A stretch of DNA of 64,000 nt from positions 1,364,001 to 1,428,000 of the forward strand of contig NZ_AP017898.1 of NCBI RefSeq assembly GCF_003609835.1, written 5' to 3'. The notes under the pieces are model-generated. The model was not told the origin of the DNA. It saw nothing but the letters and a program-made list of their open reading frames with translations, and did no database searches. Made by a program: the position numbers and the translations under genes. Positions within the stretch are counted from its first letter, which is position 1. Each line of letters opens with the position of its first letter. This document shows positions 45,717 to 53,890 of the stretch, piece by piece. This DNA comes from Sphingopyxis sp. FD7. Lineage in GTDB: Bacteria; Pseudomonadota; Alphaproteobacteria; Sphingomonadales; Sphingomonadaceae.

Positions 45717-46307
45717 ATGGCGGCCATGTTCAACGACAGCTCCTCGCTCCTCGCCCATCTCGCCACCCGCCGTTCGGGCAAGGCGCGCGACATGGTGGCG
45801 CCCGGCCCCGACGCCGTGCAGCTCCGCGCCATCATCGAGCTCGCGCTGCGCACCCCCGACCATGGCAAGCTCGCCCCCTGGCGCATCGTCACCGTCGCCG
45901 ACGACCAGCGCGCCGCCCTCGCCGCGCTGCTCAAGCGCGCGTGGGTCAGGGAGAATCCCGGCGCTGCGGGCATGGACCTTTCCGCGCTCGACCAGTTCGC
46001 GCATCAGGCGCCGACCCTGCTCGTCCTCCTCTCCACGCCGGTCAAGGGCGCCAAGATCCCGGTGTGGGAGCAACAGATGTCGGCGGGCGCGGTCGGCATG
46101 AACCTGCTCCATGCCGCGCACGCGCACGGCTTCGTCGGCAGCTGGCTCACCGGCTGGGCGGCCTATAGCCCCGACGTCGCCGCGGCGTTCGGCGCGGGTG
46201 AGGGTGACATGATCGTCGGCTATTTCTTCCTCGGCACCGCGAGCGCCGCGCTATCCGAACGCCCGCGGCCCGAATATGACGATGTTGTTCGCCGCTGGGA
46301 CATTTAA
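45717..46307 (+). CDS. Nitroreductase family protein (YdjA-like)
   Basis: A 196-aa FMN-dependent enzyme. The family start is HLATRRSGKARDM, with APWRIVTVADD and the C-terminal GYFFLGTA...PRPEYDDVVRRW. YdjA is the closest type by pattern and is one of the shortest nitroreductases. It probably reduces quinones or nitro compounds with NAD(P)H. It is divergent from the POT operon. Confidence 0.9.
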   Translation: MAAMFNDSSSLLAHLATRRSGKARDMVAPGPDAVQLRAIIELALRTPDHGKLAPWRIVTVADDQRAALAALLKRAWVRENPGAAGMDLSALDQFAHQAPTLLVLLSTPVKGAKIPVWEQQMSAGAVGMNLLHAAHAHGFVGSWLTGWAAYSPDVAAAFGAGEGDMIVGYFFLGTASAALSERPRPEYDDVVRRWDI

Positions 46308-46319
46308 TGTCGCCATCAG

Positions 46320-46367
46320 GCCATAAGGCGCAATAAGCGGCATTTGACTGTGCTGCTGTCTTATGGC
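46320..46367. promoter_or_regulatory. Inverted repeat before the GntR gene
   Basis: GCCATAAG (46320-46327) and CTTATGGC (46360-46367) flank the presumed promoter, and a second pair of direct repeats (TGTCGCCAT / AGTCGCCAT) lies at 46309 and 46372. Likely operator for the adjacent GntR regulator. Confidence 0.45.
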
Positions 46368-46378
46368 ATTAAGTCGCC

Positions 46379-46726
46379 ATGCTCGATCAACCGAAACCCG
46401 TTTACCAGCGCCTGCGCGACGTGATCGCCAACGCGATCCTCGACGGCACCTATCGCGACGGCGACATGCTGCCATCGGTGCGCAGCCTCGCCGCCGACGA
46501 AGGCGCCAACCCGCTCACGGTCGCCAAGGCGTATCAGACCTTTCAGGACGAGGGGCTGGTCACGGTGAAACGCGGCGTCGGCATGTTCGTCGCCGACGGC
46601 GCGACCGATCGCCTGCGCGACCTGATGCGCGAAGATTTCCTGACGAATGTGTGGCCCCCGGTCGCGCAGCAGATGCGCCGCATCGGCCTTGATGCGCGGA
46701 GCTTGCTGGATTTGACCGAGGCCTGA
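46379..46726 (+). CDS. Small GntR regulator (YtrA-like)
   Basis: A 115-aa regulator: winged helix (PVYQRLRDVIANAILDGTYR, MLPSVRSLAADEGANPLTVA, VTVKRGVGMFVADGA) with only a short helical tail, as in YtrA-type GntR proteins. These usually control ABC-transporter operons, but none is adjacent. There is no clear ribosome binding site before the ATG. Confidence 0.88.
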   Translation: MLDQPKPVYQRLRDVIANAILDGTYRDGDMLPSVRSLAADEGANPLTVAKAYQTFQDEGLVTVKRGVGMFVADGATDRLRDLMREDFLTNVWPPVAQQMRRIGLDARSLLDLTEA

Positions 46727-46768
46727 CGAGGTCTGCCGGGTGGAAGGGGATTCCTGACCATCCCTATT

Positions 46769-46846
46769 CGTCATCCCGGCGAAGGCCGGGATCTCACCCT
46801 CTCGGTTTACCGCACCGGCGAGATCCCGGCCTTCGCCGGGATGACG
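46769..46846. repeat. Palindromic extragenic repeat, family B
   Basis: CGTCATCCCGGCGAAGGCC and the inverted end, 78 bp, between the convergent GntR and TPR genes. Confidence 0.85.
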
Positions 46847-46887
46847 ATAAGAGAGAGGCCGCTACCGGCCCTTACCCCCAACACCCC

Positions 46888-48720
46888 CTACCGCCCGATC
46901 TGCGCCGCCTTGTCGCGCAAGTCCGCCGCCGCCTGGCGCTTCCCCCGTCGCTCCAGCAGCGCCGCGTAAAACTCCATGATCGCCGCGTTCAGCGGCTGCA
47001 ACCGATAGGCGCGGTCGACCAGCACCAGCGCGCGCGCATCGTCGCCCTTCGCCGCCCATGCGCGCGCGAGTTCGCGCAGCACCACGGCGTCGCGGTCGCC
47101 GATCCGGCGCCGTACGCGCTCGAAATGCGCGATTGCCGCGTCCCAATGACCAAGCTCCATCGCCAGATGGCCCGCGATCCGGTCGGCGGCGATGCTCGAC
47201 GGCTGGCGGTCGCGCAGCGCCATGATCGCCGCGCCCGACCCCGCCGCGTCACCCGCGCGGTAGAGCGCGTTCGCGAGGCGCAAGGTCGTCCGCTCACCCG
47301 CATCCAGGTCGCGCGCGGCGCGATACGCCTCGACCGCCAGCGCATGGCGTCCGCCCGCCAGCGCCGCATCGCCGAGCAGAATATGCGCGTCGGCGACGCC
47401 CGGATTGGCGTCGCGCAGCCGGATCGCGCGTTCGATTGCACGCACCGCCTTGCCGCGCGCCATGTCCGCCGAGATCGCCGGTATCGCCTTGGCCGGATCG
47501 AGCGGAGCGGCGTCGGCGGCCATCGTCAGCAAGCCGTAATCGGCATCGACGGCAAAGGGCACCGCCTCGCCGCGCGCCAGGGTCGCGGCGCGCGCCTGAT
47601 AGTCGGCCGATTCGATATCGCGCCCCTGTTCGGCCGCCGCGCGCGCCGCAAGCAGCAGCGACCAGCTGTCGGCATCGGGCCGCTCGACGAGCGGACGCAG
47701 CGCCACCAGCGCCGCCTCGGCATCGCCCCCCGCCCATTCGGCCGCTCCCAACAGGCGCGGCGCAGTGAAATTATGCGGCTGTTCGGTGAGCAGCCGCTCG
47801 GCCCAGCTCGCCGCGATCGCCTCACCGCCCAGTTCGAGTTCGATCACGGCGCTCAGCAGCATGAACCCCGGCTCGGCGTCGAGCGCGCCGCGCGTGCGTT
47901 GCAGCAGGCTGCGCGCGAGCGGATAATTCCCCGCGCGCGCCGCGAGCACCGCCTGCAGATAATATATCCGCGGCTCGCGCGGGACGAGCGGCGCCGCGCG
48001 GCGCAACGCCGTCAGCATGTCGCGATAGCGGCCAAGGTCGCCGAGCGTCGCCGCCTGGTCGATCAGCGCACTCGCATTATCGGGATCGGCGGCGAGCGCC
48101 CGGTCGTACCAGCCCAGCGCCGCGTCCAGCCCTTCGGCCCTCCGCACCAGATTGGCCTTGTATGCCAGCGCCGCGCTGTTCGCCGCGTCGAGTTCGATCG
48201 CATAGTCGACGGCGTCGCGCGCGCCGCGCATATCGGCATTGGCGTCGCGAAAGCGCGCGACATCGACCCACAGCGCGGAGCTGCGCGGCAACTCGTGCAC
48301 CGCGCGGTCATAGGCGTCGCGCGCCGCCCCAAGATGGCCGTTCGCCAGGTGGACATCGCCCGCGACCCACGCGGCCTCGCCCATCATTTCGGGGGTCACC
48401 GGCCCGGCATCGAGCTCCGCGAGCGCGCGCCGCTCGTCGCCCTGCAACGCATAGGCGCGCGCGAGCAGCGGGCGCAGCGCCGCCTCATTCGCCCCCACCG
48501 CGAGCGCCCCCCTCACCGCCGCTTCGGCGCCAATGCCGTCGCCCAGCGCGATCGCGACGCGCGCGAGCGCCACCCGCTCGGCAATCGCCTGGGGATCCTC
48601 GGCGATCACCTGTTGCAAGGCAGCGCGCCGCGCCTCCAGTTCACCGCGCGGGGATTCAGCCGTGCCGCCGCACGCCGAGAGCAGCATCGCCAGCATTGCG
48701 ACAAAGGCCAAACATCTCAT
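46888..48720 (-). CDS. TPR-repeat lipoprotein (PrsT-like)
   Basis: A 610-aa lipoprotein: signal MRCLAFVAMLAMLLSACGG with lipobox LSAC, then about ten or more tetratricopeptide-type helical pairs (for example GHLGAARDAYDRAVHELPRS, and AALGWYDRALAADPDNASAL). Directly downstream of prsR, in the position of the PEP-CTERM system TPR lipoprotein PrsT, though shorter than the ~900-aa family type. It probably organises outer-membrane or periplasmic steps of exopolysaccharide export. Confidence 0.8.
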   Translation of the reverse strand: MRCLAFVAMLAMLLSACGGTAESPRGELEARRAALQQVIAEDPQAIAERVALARVAIALGDGIGAEAAVRGALAVGANEAALRPLLARAYALQGDERRALAELDAGPVTPEMMGEAAWVAGDVHLANGHLGAARDAYDRAVHELPRSSALWVDVARFRDANADMRGARDAVDYAIELDAANSAALAYKANLVRRAEGLDAALGWYDRALAADPDNASALIDQAATLGDLGRYRDMLTALRRAAPLVPREPRIYYLQAVLAARAGNYPLARSLLQRTRGALDAEPGFMLLSAVIELELGGEAIAASWAERLLTEQPHNFTAPRLLGAAEWAGGDAEAALVALRPLVERPDADSWSLLLAARAAAEQGRDIESADYQARAATLARGEAVPFAVDADYGLLTMAADAAPLDPAKAIPAISADMARGKAVRAIERAIRLRDANPGVADAHILLGDAALAGGRHALAVEAYRAARDLDAGERTTLRLANALYRAGDAAGSGAAIMALRDRQPSSIAADRIAGHLAMELGHWDAAIAHFERVRRRIGDRDAVVLRELARAWAAKGDDARALVLVDRAYRLQPLNAAIMEFYAALLERRGKRQAAADLRDKAAQIGR

Positions 48721-48724
48721 TTAT

Positions 48725-48827
48725 CGTCACCCTGAACTTGTTTCAGGGTCCATGGCCCGGCCTGTGCCAGAACGCAGCGCGGAACGAGAGCATCGGCCAT
48801 GGATGCTGAAACAAGTTCAGCATGACG
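48725..48827. repeat. Palindromic extragenic repeat, family C copy 3
   Basis: CGTCACCCTGAACTTG...GGTCCATGGCC with the inverted GGCCATGGATGCTGAAACAA end; between prsR and the TPR gene. Confidence 0.85.
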
Positions 48828-48854
48828 GCGGCGAAAAATGCTTCTGAGCCTCAT

Positions 48855-50231
48855 TCAGCCGTGCATCCGATATTGCCTGAGCAGGTCGTAAAGCGTCGGG
48901 CGGCTGATCCCGAGCAGTTTCGCCGCATGCGAGATATTGCCTTCGCTCTGCGTCATCGCGCGGCGGATCGCGACGCGGTCGGCCGCCTCGCGCGCGCTGC
49001 GCAGGTTCAGCCACGCCTCATCGGCTTCCTCGGCGGCGCCGGCCATGTCGAGGTCGTCGCGCGTCACCAGCTTGCCGTCCGCCATGATGACCGCGCGCTT
49101 GATCCGGTTCTCCAGCTCGCGGACATTGCCCGGCCAGCGCCCCTCGTCGATCGCCTGCAGCGCGTCGGGCGCAAAGCCGCGCACGCCGGGGTTCATCTCG
49201 GGCGCATATTGGTGGAGAAAGTGCCGCGCGAGCAGGACAGCGTCGCCCGGCCGTTCGGCGAGCGACGGAATCCTCACCACCATCTCGGCGAGCCGGTAGT
49301 AAAGATCGTCGCGAAAGCTCTGCTGTGCGATCATCGCATCAAGATCGCGGTGCGTCGCGCAGACGATGCGGGTATCGACGGCAATCGCCTTGCGTCCGCC
49401 GATCCGCTCGATCGTCCGCTCCTGCAAAAAACGCAACAGCTTGACCTGCAAGGGCAATGGGATGTCACCGACTTCGTCGAGGAACAGCGTGCCGCCGTGC
49501 GCCAGCTCGATCTTGCCCTCCGTCGTCTTGACCGCGCCGGTGAAGGCGCCCTTTTCATGTCCGAACAGCTCGCTTTCGAGCAGATTCTCGGGGATTGCGG
49601 CGCAGTTGATCGCGACGAACGCGCCATCGCGCCGTCCGCTCGCCTCATGCAGCCCGCGCGCCAGCAATTCCTTGCCGGTCCCGCTCGCGCCGAGCAGCAT
49701 CACACTGACGTCGAGGTTGGCGACGCGCTCGATCGTGCGCGCGACCTTCAGCATTTCGGGCGCTCCCGTAATCATCCCGCCGAGAACGCGATTATCGCTG
49801 GCGCCCTGCTCCGCCAGCCGCGCATTCTCCACCTCCAGATCGCGGACATGAAAGGCGCGCGCGACAATCAGCCCCAATGCGTCGATGTCGATCGGCTTTT
49901 GATAAAAATCCCAGGCCCCGCTGGCGATCGCGGTCAGCGCGCTCGCGCGCTCGCCATGTCCGGACACAACGATCACCTTGGTGTCGGGCTTCGCTTCCAC
50001 GATGGTTTGCAGCGTGCGGAACCCCTCGCGCGTGCCGTCGGGGTCGGGCGGCAAGCCCAGATCGAGCGTGACGACATCGGGTTCCTCGGCGCGAAGCAGT
50101 TCGATCGCCGCGTCATGATCGCCCGCGACGAACACCTCATAATCGTCATAGGCCCATTTGAGCTGCGCCTGCAGCCCCGGATCGTCCTCGACAACCAGCA
50201 ATTTGCGCTTGTCCGCCACCGCTTCGTTCAT
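48855..50231 (-). CDS. prsR: PEP-CTERM-type sigma-54 response regulator
   Basis: A 458-aa NtrC-family activator. Receiver domain with phospho-Asp D57 and K112 in [12 protein letters not shown]+ domain with Walker A GASGTGKE (181-188), the sigma-54 contact GAFTGA (228-233) and Walker B FLDEVGD; Fis-type HTH ending [17 protein letters not shown]. Paired (4-nt overlap) with the kinase PrsK. In Zoogloea this pair activates exopolysaccharide and PEP-CTERM genes through RpoN. Canonical motifs contrast with the altered regulator at 28340. Confidence 0.9.
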   Translation of the reverse strand: MNEAVADKRKLLVVEDDPGLQAQLKWAYDDYEVFVAGDHDAAIELLRAEEPDVVTLDLGLPPDPDGTREGFRTLQTIVEAKPDTKVIVVSGHGERASALTAIASGAWDFYQKPIDIDALGLIVARAFHVRDLEVENARLAEQGASDNRVLGGMITGAPEMLKVARTIERVANLDVSVMLLGASGTGKELLARGLHEASGRRDGAFVAINCAAIPENLLESELFGHEKGAFTGAVKTTEGKIELAHGGTLFLDEVGDIPLPLQVKLLRFLQERTIERIGGRKAIAVDTRIVCATHRDLDAMIAQQSFRDDLYYRLAEMVVRIPSLAERPGDAVLLARHFLHQYAPEMNPGVRGFAPDALQAIDEGRWPGNVRELENRIKRAVIMADGKLVTRDDLDMAGAAEEADEAWLNLRSAREAADRVAIRRAMTQSEGNISHAAKLLGISRPTLYDLLRQYRMHG

Positions 50232-52333
50232 GTGCGTCCCGCTTTCATCATCCGCGCATCTATCGCCGCGCCGTCGTGGGCGTCGGCAAGCGGCATCCAC
50301 AGCGTAAAACTGCTGCCCCTGCCGGGTTCGCTCACCACCTCGATGGCGCCGTTCATCGCCTCGGCCAACTGCAACGCCTCGAACGCCCCCAGCCCGAATC
50401 CATTGTCCTTCGTCGAAACAAAGGGCTTGAACAGTTCGTCGCGAATGAACTCGCGCGTCATGCCGCACCCCTGGTCGATCACGTCGATCCGCACGCGCTG
50501 CTGTTCGGCCACGGCGATGAGCTGGACCGGCGATTCGGGCGCCGAGGCGTCGATCGCATTGGCGACCAGATGCGCGACGACCTGCCGGATCGACCCGGCA
50601 TCGGCCCACGCCGCCAGTCCCGCCTGACAGCCGACGAACAGTTCGCGGCGCGGCCGCGCTTCGGCGGCGACGTCCTTCAATATCGGCTCGATCAGCACGC
50701 GCCCCGGCTCGGCCGCGGATCCGCGTTCGCGCGGCGCGAGGCGGACGAGCAGGTCGGACAATCGCCCCGCCGAAATCTTCAGCGTCTGCGTCATGTCGGC
50801 GCGGAAGGCCGGATTGTCGGCGTGCCGCTCGGCATTGCGCGCGAGCAGCCCGATCTGGCTCGCCAGATTCTTGATGTCGTGCATGATGAAGGCAAAGCGG
50901 CGGTTGAACTCGTCGAAGCGCCGCGCTTCCGACAGCGCCTGCTGGCTCTGCGATTCGGCGATATAGCTTGCCGCCTGCTGCCCCGCGATGCGCAGCACGT
51001 CTAGGTCTTCCCAGTCGAGCGCGCGCGAAACCGTGGGGCGATGGAGCACGGCGATCGCGATCATCCGCTGGAAATGCAGCACGGGCACGACCACCCAGGC
51101 GCGGTTGTCGGCGAGCAGCCAGTCGGGGATCGCCAGATCCTGCCCCTCCTGTCCGCGCCGTTCGGCGTCGAGTTCGACGATATGCCCCGTTTCCTGAAGC
51201 ATGAAGGACGAGCGCAGCGACAGCGTCGCATCCTCGGCCACGCTCCCCGGCCACTGCCACTGCTCGGCGATGCGAAAGCCGCCCCCGGCGCCGGGCATCA
51301 TCAGCAGCGCGCCCGGGCTGCCCGTCAGTTCGGCCAGCGCCTTGGCGACGCGGCGATACAGGTTGCGGCCAGCCTCGCCATCCCCCTGCCCCAAGGTCGC
51401 GGTGAAGCGCATCCATTCGGCCCGATAATCATAGCGATGCTCGAAAAAATGCTTCGAGATCATCACCGACAGCCACGCACGCGACCGCGCCGAAGCGAGC
51501 ATCAGCCCCGCCGCGCCAAGCAGTGCGACCAGCGAAATCGCCTGCGCCAGTTCGGCATAATCGCCCCCGGCCGCGCGCGCGATCGCGACCGTCAGCGCGA
51601 TCAGGACCAGATAGGCGGCGGCGCCGAGCAGAACCAGCGTGCGCGTCGCCGCGGGCCGCGACAAGCGCATTCGCTCGCGCCCCACGTCCATCGCCGCGAC
51701 GACATAGGTTGGAAGCGTCAGCAGCGCGACCGCCGGAAGCAGCGCGATCAGCGTCGACGCCTTTTTTCCCGTCAGCGCACCGATCAGCTGGACATTGAGC
51801 TGATAGGCCCAGAGCATCGCAAAGCCACCTGCCACGGCCATCACCGGCATCCTCAGCCCCGCTCCGTGACGTGCTCCGGCATCGACGATGACCAACCCGC
51901 CGGTCGCCACGACCATCGCCGCGAAGGTCAGCGTCGGCTCCATCCAGGGTTCGGCCGCTGCGCCGCCGCGCCAAAAGGCGGCCGCCCCCAGCAGCAGGGT
52001 CAGCACACAGATGGTCCAAAGCATCTTCTGGATCAGTCGCAGCGGTCGCGACATCGGTGCGTTCGGCGGCCAGAAGGTCGCGCCGAGCCAGGCGAGCATC
52101 CCAAGATCGCGCAGCATCTGCACCAGCAACGCCTGCGGCGCGCCGGGCGTAAAAGCCATCATTGCCGCCGCCCAGAGCGCGCCCGATCCGGCGGCCAGCG
52201 CGAGCAGGCGCGGCGCAGGCATCAGCGCCGCCATGCGCACGCGCGGCCGCAGGAAAAGCGACAGCGCGACGCAGGCAAAGCCCGCGAGCGCCAGGCCCGA
52301 CAGCATCTGGGCAAGACCGTCCAGCGCCGCCAC
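50228..52333 (-). CDS. prsK: PEP-CTERM-type histidine kinase
   Basis: A 701-aa membrane sensor kinase. The N-terminal ~280 residues form eight or nine helices (a putative ligand-sensing region), then a GAF-like domain (WVVVPVLHFQRMIAIAVL), the dimerisation/phosphoacceptor motif FAFIMHDIKNLASQIGLL with its histidine, and the ATPase core (LVANAIDASAP, DQGCGMTREFI, GFGLGAFEA). Start GTG at 52333 follows the sugar-transferase stop by 2 nt. Sits between sugar transferase and prsR. Confidence 0.88.
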   Translation of the reverse strand: MAALDGLAQMLSGLALAGFACVALSLFLRPRVRMAALMPAPRLLALAAGSGALWAAAMMAFTPGAPQALLVQMLRDLGMLAWLGATFWPPNAPMSRPLRLIQKMLWTICVLTLLLGAAAFWRGGAAAEPWMEPTLTFAAMVVATGGLVIVDAGARHGAGLRMPVMAVAGGFAMLWAYQLNVQLIGALTGKKASTLIALLPAVALLTLPTYVVAAMDVGRERMRLSRPAATRTLVLLGAAAYLVLIALTVAIARAAGGDYAELAQAISLVALLGAAGLMLASARSRAWLSVMISKHFFEHRYDYRAEWMRFTATLGQGDGEAGRNLYRRVAKALAELTGSPGALLMMPGAGGGFRIAEQWQWPGSVAEDATLSLRSSFMLQETGHIVELDAERRGQEGQDLAIPDWLLADNRAWVVVPVLHFQRMIAIAVLHRPTVSRALDWEDLDVLRIAGQQAASYIAESQSQQALSEARRFDEFNRRFAFIMHDIKNLASQIGLLARNAERHADNPAFRADMTQTLKISAGRLSDLLVRLAPRERGSAAEPGRVLIEPILKDVAAEARPRRELFVGCQAGLAAWADAGSIRQVVAHLVANAIDASAPESPVQLIAVAEQQRVRIDVIDQGCGMTREFIRDELFKPFVSTKDNGFGLGAFEALQLAEAMNGAIEVVSEPGRGSSFTLWMPLADAHDGAAIDARMMKAGRT

Positions 52334-52335
52334 GG

Positions 52336-53724
52336 CTATCGCGCACCCTCGGGCCACAGCACGACGCGCACCGTCTGGAGCAGGATCAACAGGTCGAGGA
52401 AGGGCGAATAGTTTTTGGCGTAATAAAGGTCATATTCCAGCTTCACGCGCGCGTCGTCGACCGACGCGCCATAAGGATAGTTGATCTGCGCCCAGCCGGT
52501 CAGCCCCGGCTTCACCATGTGCCGCTCGGCATAATAGGGCAGCGCCTTTTCCAGCTCGGCGACGAAGCTCGGCCGTTCAGGGCGCGGCCCGACAAAGCTC
52601 ATGTCGCCCTTCAGCACGCACCACAGCTGCGGCAGTTCGTCGATGCGCAGCTTGCGAATGACCCGCCCGACGCGCGTGATCCGGGGATCGTTCGCGCTCG
52701 CCCAGACCGCCTTGCCCTCGGCTTCGGCGTCCGTCCGCATCGACCGGATCTTCAGAATGTCATAGGGCTGGCCGAACAGCCCGACGCGCGGTTGGCGGTA
52801 AAGAACCGGCCCGCGGCTGTCGAGCTTCACCGCGATCGCAGCGACGATCATCAGCGGCAGGCCGATCACCAGCACGATCAGGCTCGCGGCAATGTCGAAC
52901 AATCGCTTGCCGACCCTGGAGATCCGCTGCCCCGCCGAAAAACCGTCGGAAAAGATCAGCCCGCTGGGGTTGGTGGTGGCCAGGTCGACGCGCCCCGTCT
53001 CGCGCTCGATGAAACTGGCGATGTCGTTGACATGCACGCCCGTCGTCTTGACCCGCAGCAGGTCGGCGAGCGGCAGCGCCTTGCGCCGCTCCTCGAGCGC
53101 CAGGACGACTTCGCCGGCGCCGAGCGCCACGACATGATCGGCAAGGCTCGCAATCTCCTGCCGCGGCACCGCCTGCGGCACCGCCGTCTCGGTCGCGCTC
53201 ATCGCGACAAAGCCAACGATGTCGAGCCCGCTTCCCGGCGCCTCGGCAAGCGCGGCGAGCCGCGCCGCGCGCGGCCCGGCGCCCAGCACCAGGATGCGGC
53301 GGCGAAAGGCGTCGGCGCCCGCCGACTGGGTGAGCGCGAGCCGGATCAGGAACAGCGCGCCAATGGCGATCCCCATCGCGTAAAGGCTGTTCGCGCGCCA
53401 CAGCGTCGCGGTCGGCAACAGGAAGCCCAGCACCGCCAGAAAAATCACGCCGAGCGAGATGGCGGCAAGCAGGCGCGCGGTCGCAAAACGCATCGAGCGC
53501 AGCCCCTCGTTGCCGTACATCCCCGTCGCCATCATCGCCAGCGAATTGGCGACGGCAAAGGTCGCAAGCGGCAACGCGCGCTCGTCCAGCGGCCCGGCGT
53601 CGAACCCGGATTGCCAGGCATAAAGATGCCACGCCCCCTCGGCCGCACCGAGCAGCGCGCAAAACTCGATCAGTGCAAGCCAGACGACCGCATAGGGGAC
53701 ATAATGTTTGAACAGCCGGACCAT
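52336..53724 (-). CDS. Exopolysaccharide sugar transferase, PEP-CTERM/XrtA type
   Basis: A 462-aa polyisoprenyl-phosphate hexose-1-phosphate transferase of the TIGR03013 type. The N-terminus has membrane helices and a CoA-binding-like domain ([20 protein letters not shown]); the C-terminal bacterial sugar transferase domain has [38 protein letters not shown] and [16 protein letters not shown]. It starts exopolysaccharide repeat synthesis by loading the first sugar on the lipid carrier. Lead gene of a minus-strand operon with prsK, prsR and the TPR protein. Confidence 0.88.
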   Translation of the reverse strand: MVRLFKHYVPYAVVWLALIEFCALLGAAEGAWHLYAWQSGFDAGPLDERALPLATFAVANSLAMMATGMYGNEGLRSMRFATARLLAAISLGVIFLAVLGFLLPTATLWRANSLYAMGIAIGALFLIRLALTQSAGADAFRRRILVLGAGPRAARLAALAEAPGSGLDIVGFVAMSATETAVPQAVPRQEIASLADHVVALGAGEVVLALEERRKALPLADLLRVKTTGVHVNDIASFIERETGRVDLATTNPSGLIFSDGFSAGQRISRVGKRLFDIAASLIVLVIGLPLMIVAAIAVKLDSRGPVLYRQPRVGLFGQPYDILKIRSMRTDAEAEGKAVWASANDPRITRVGRVIRKLRIDELPQLWCVLKGDMSFVGPRPERPSFVAELEKALPYYAERHMVKPGLTGWAQINYPYGASVDDARVKLEYDLYYAKNYSPFLDLLILLQTVRVVLWPEGAR

Positions 53725-53772
53725 GCCCGCGCGATACTAGAAGCGAGGCGTCAACTGTCGGTTAATTTTACA

Positions 53773-53798
53773 CTTGCCGCGCAGGAAAATGCGGCAAG
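53773..53798. promoter_or_regulatory. Inverted repeat between sugar-transferase operon and siderophore receptor
   Basis: Perfect 8-bp arms CTTGCCGC / GCGGCAAG with a 10-nt spacer, about 50 nt upstream of the sugar transferase start. Possible PrsR upstream-activator site or other operator. No sigma-54 -24/-12 element was found next to it. Confidence 0.35.
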
Positions 53799-53827
53799 CC
53801 GGCGTGATTTTTCACATCTCCTGTTGT

Positions 53828-53848
53828 TAATGCGACTGACTCGCATTA
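53828..53848. promoter_or_regulatory. Fur-like palindrome ahead of the siderophore receptor operon
   Basis: Perfect inverted repeat TAATGCGA / TCGCATTA with 5-nt spacer CTGAC, 43 nt upstream of the receptor start. Sequence and location fit an alphaproteobacterial iron regulator site (Fur/Irr type), predicting repression under iron-rich conditions. Confidence 0.55.
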
Positions 53849-53890
53849 GACGCCAGCGCGACTCGTCCGAACAATCAGGGGAAAATCAAA

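Noticed and set aside
53725..53890. Sigma-54 (-24/-12) promoter for the sugar transferase operon
   Set aside because: No GG-N10-GC with flanking consensus was found in the region.
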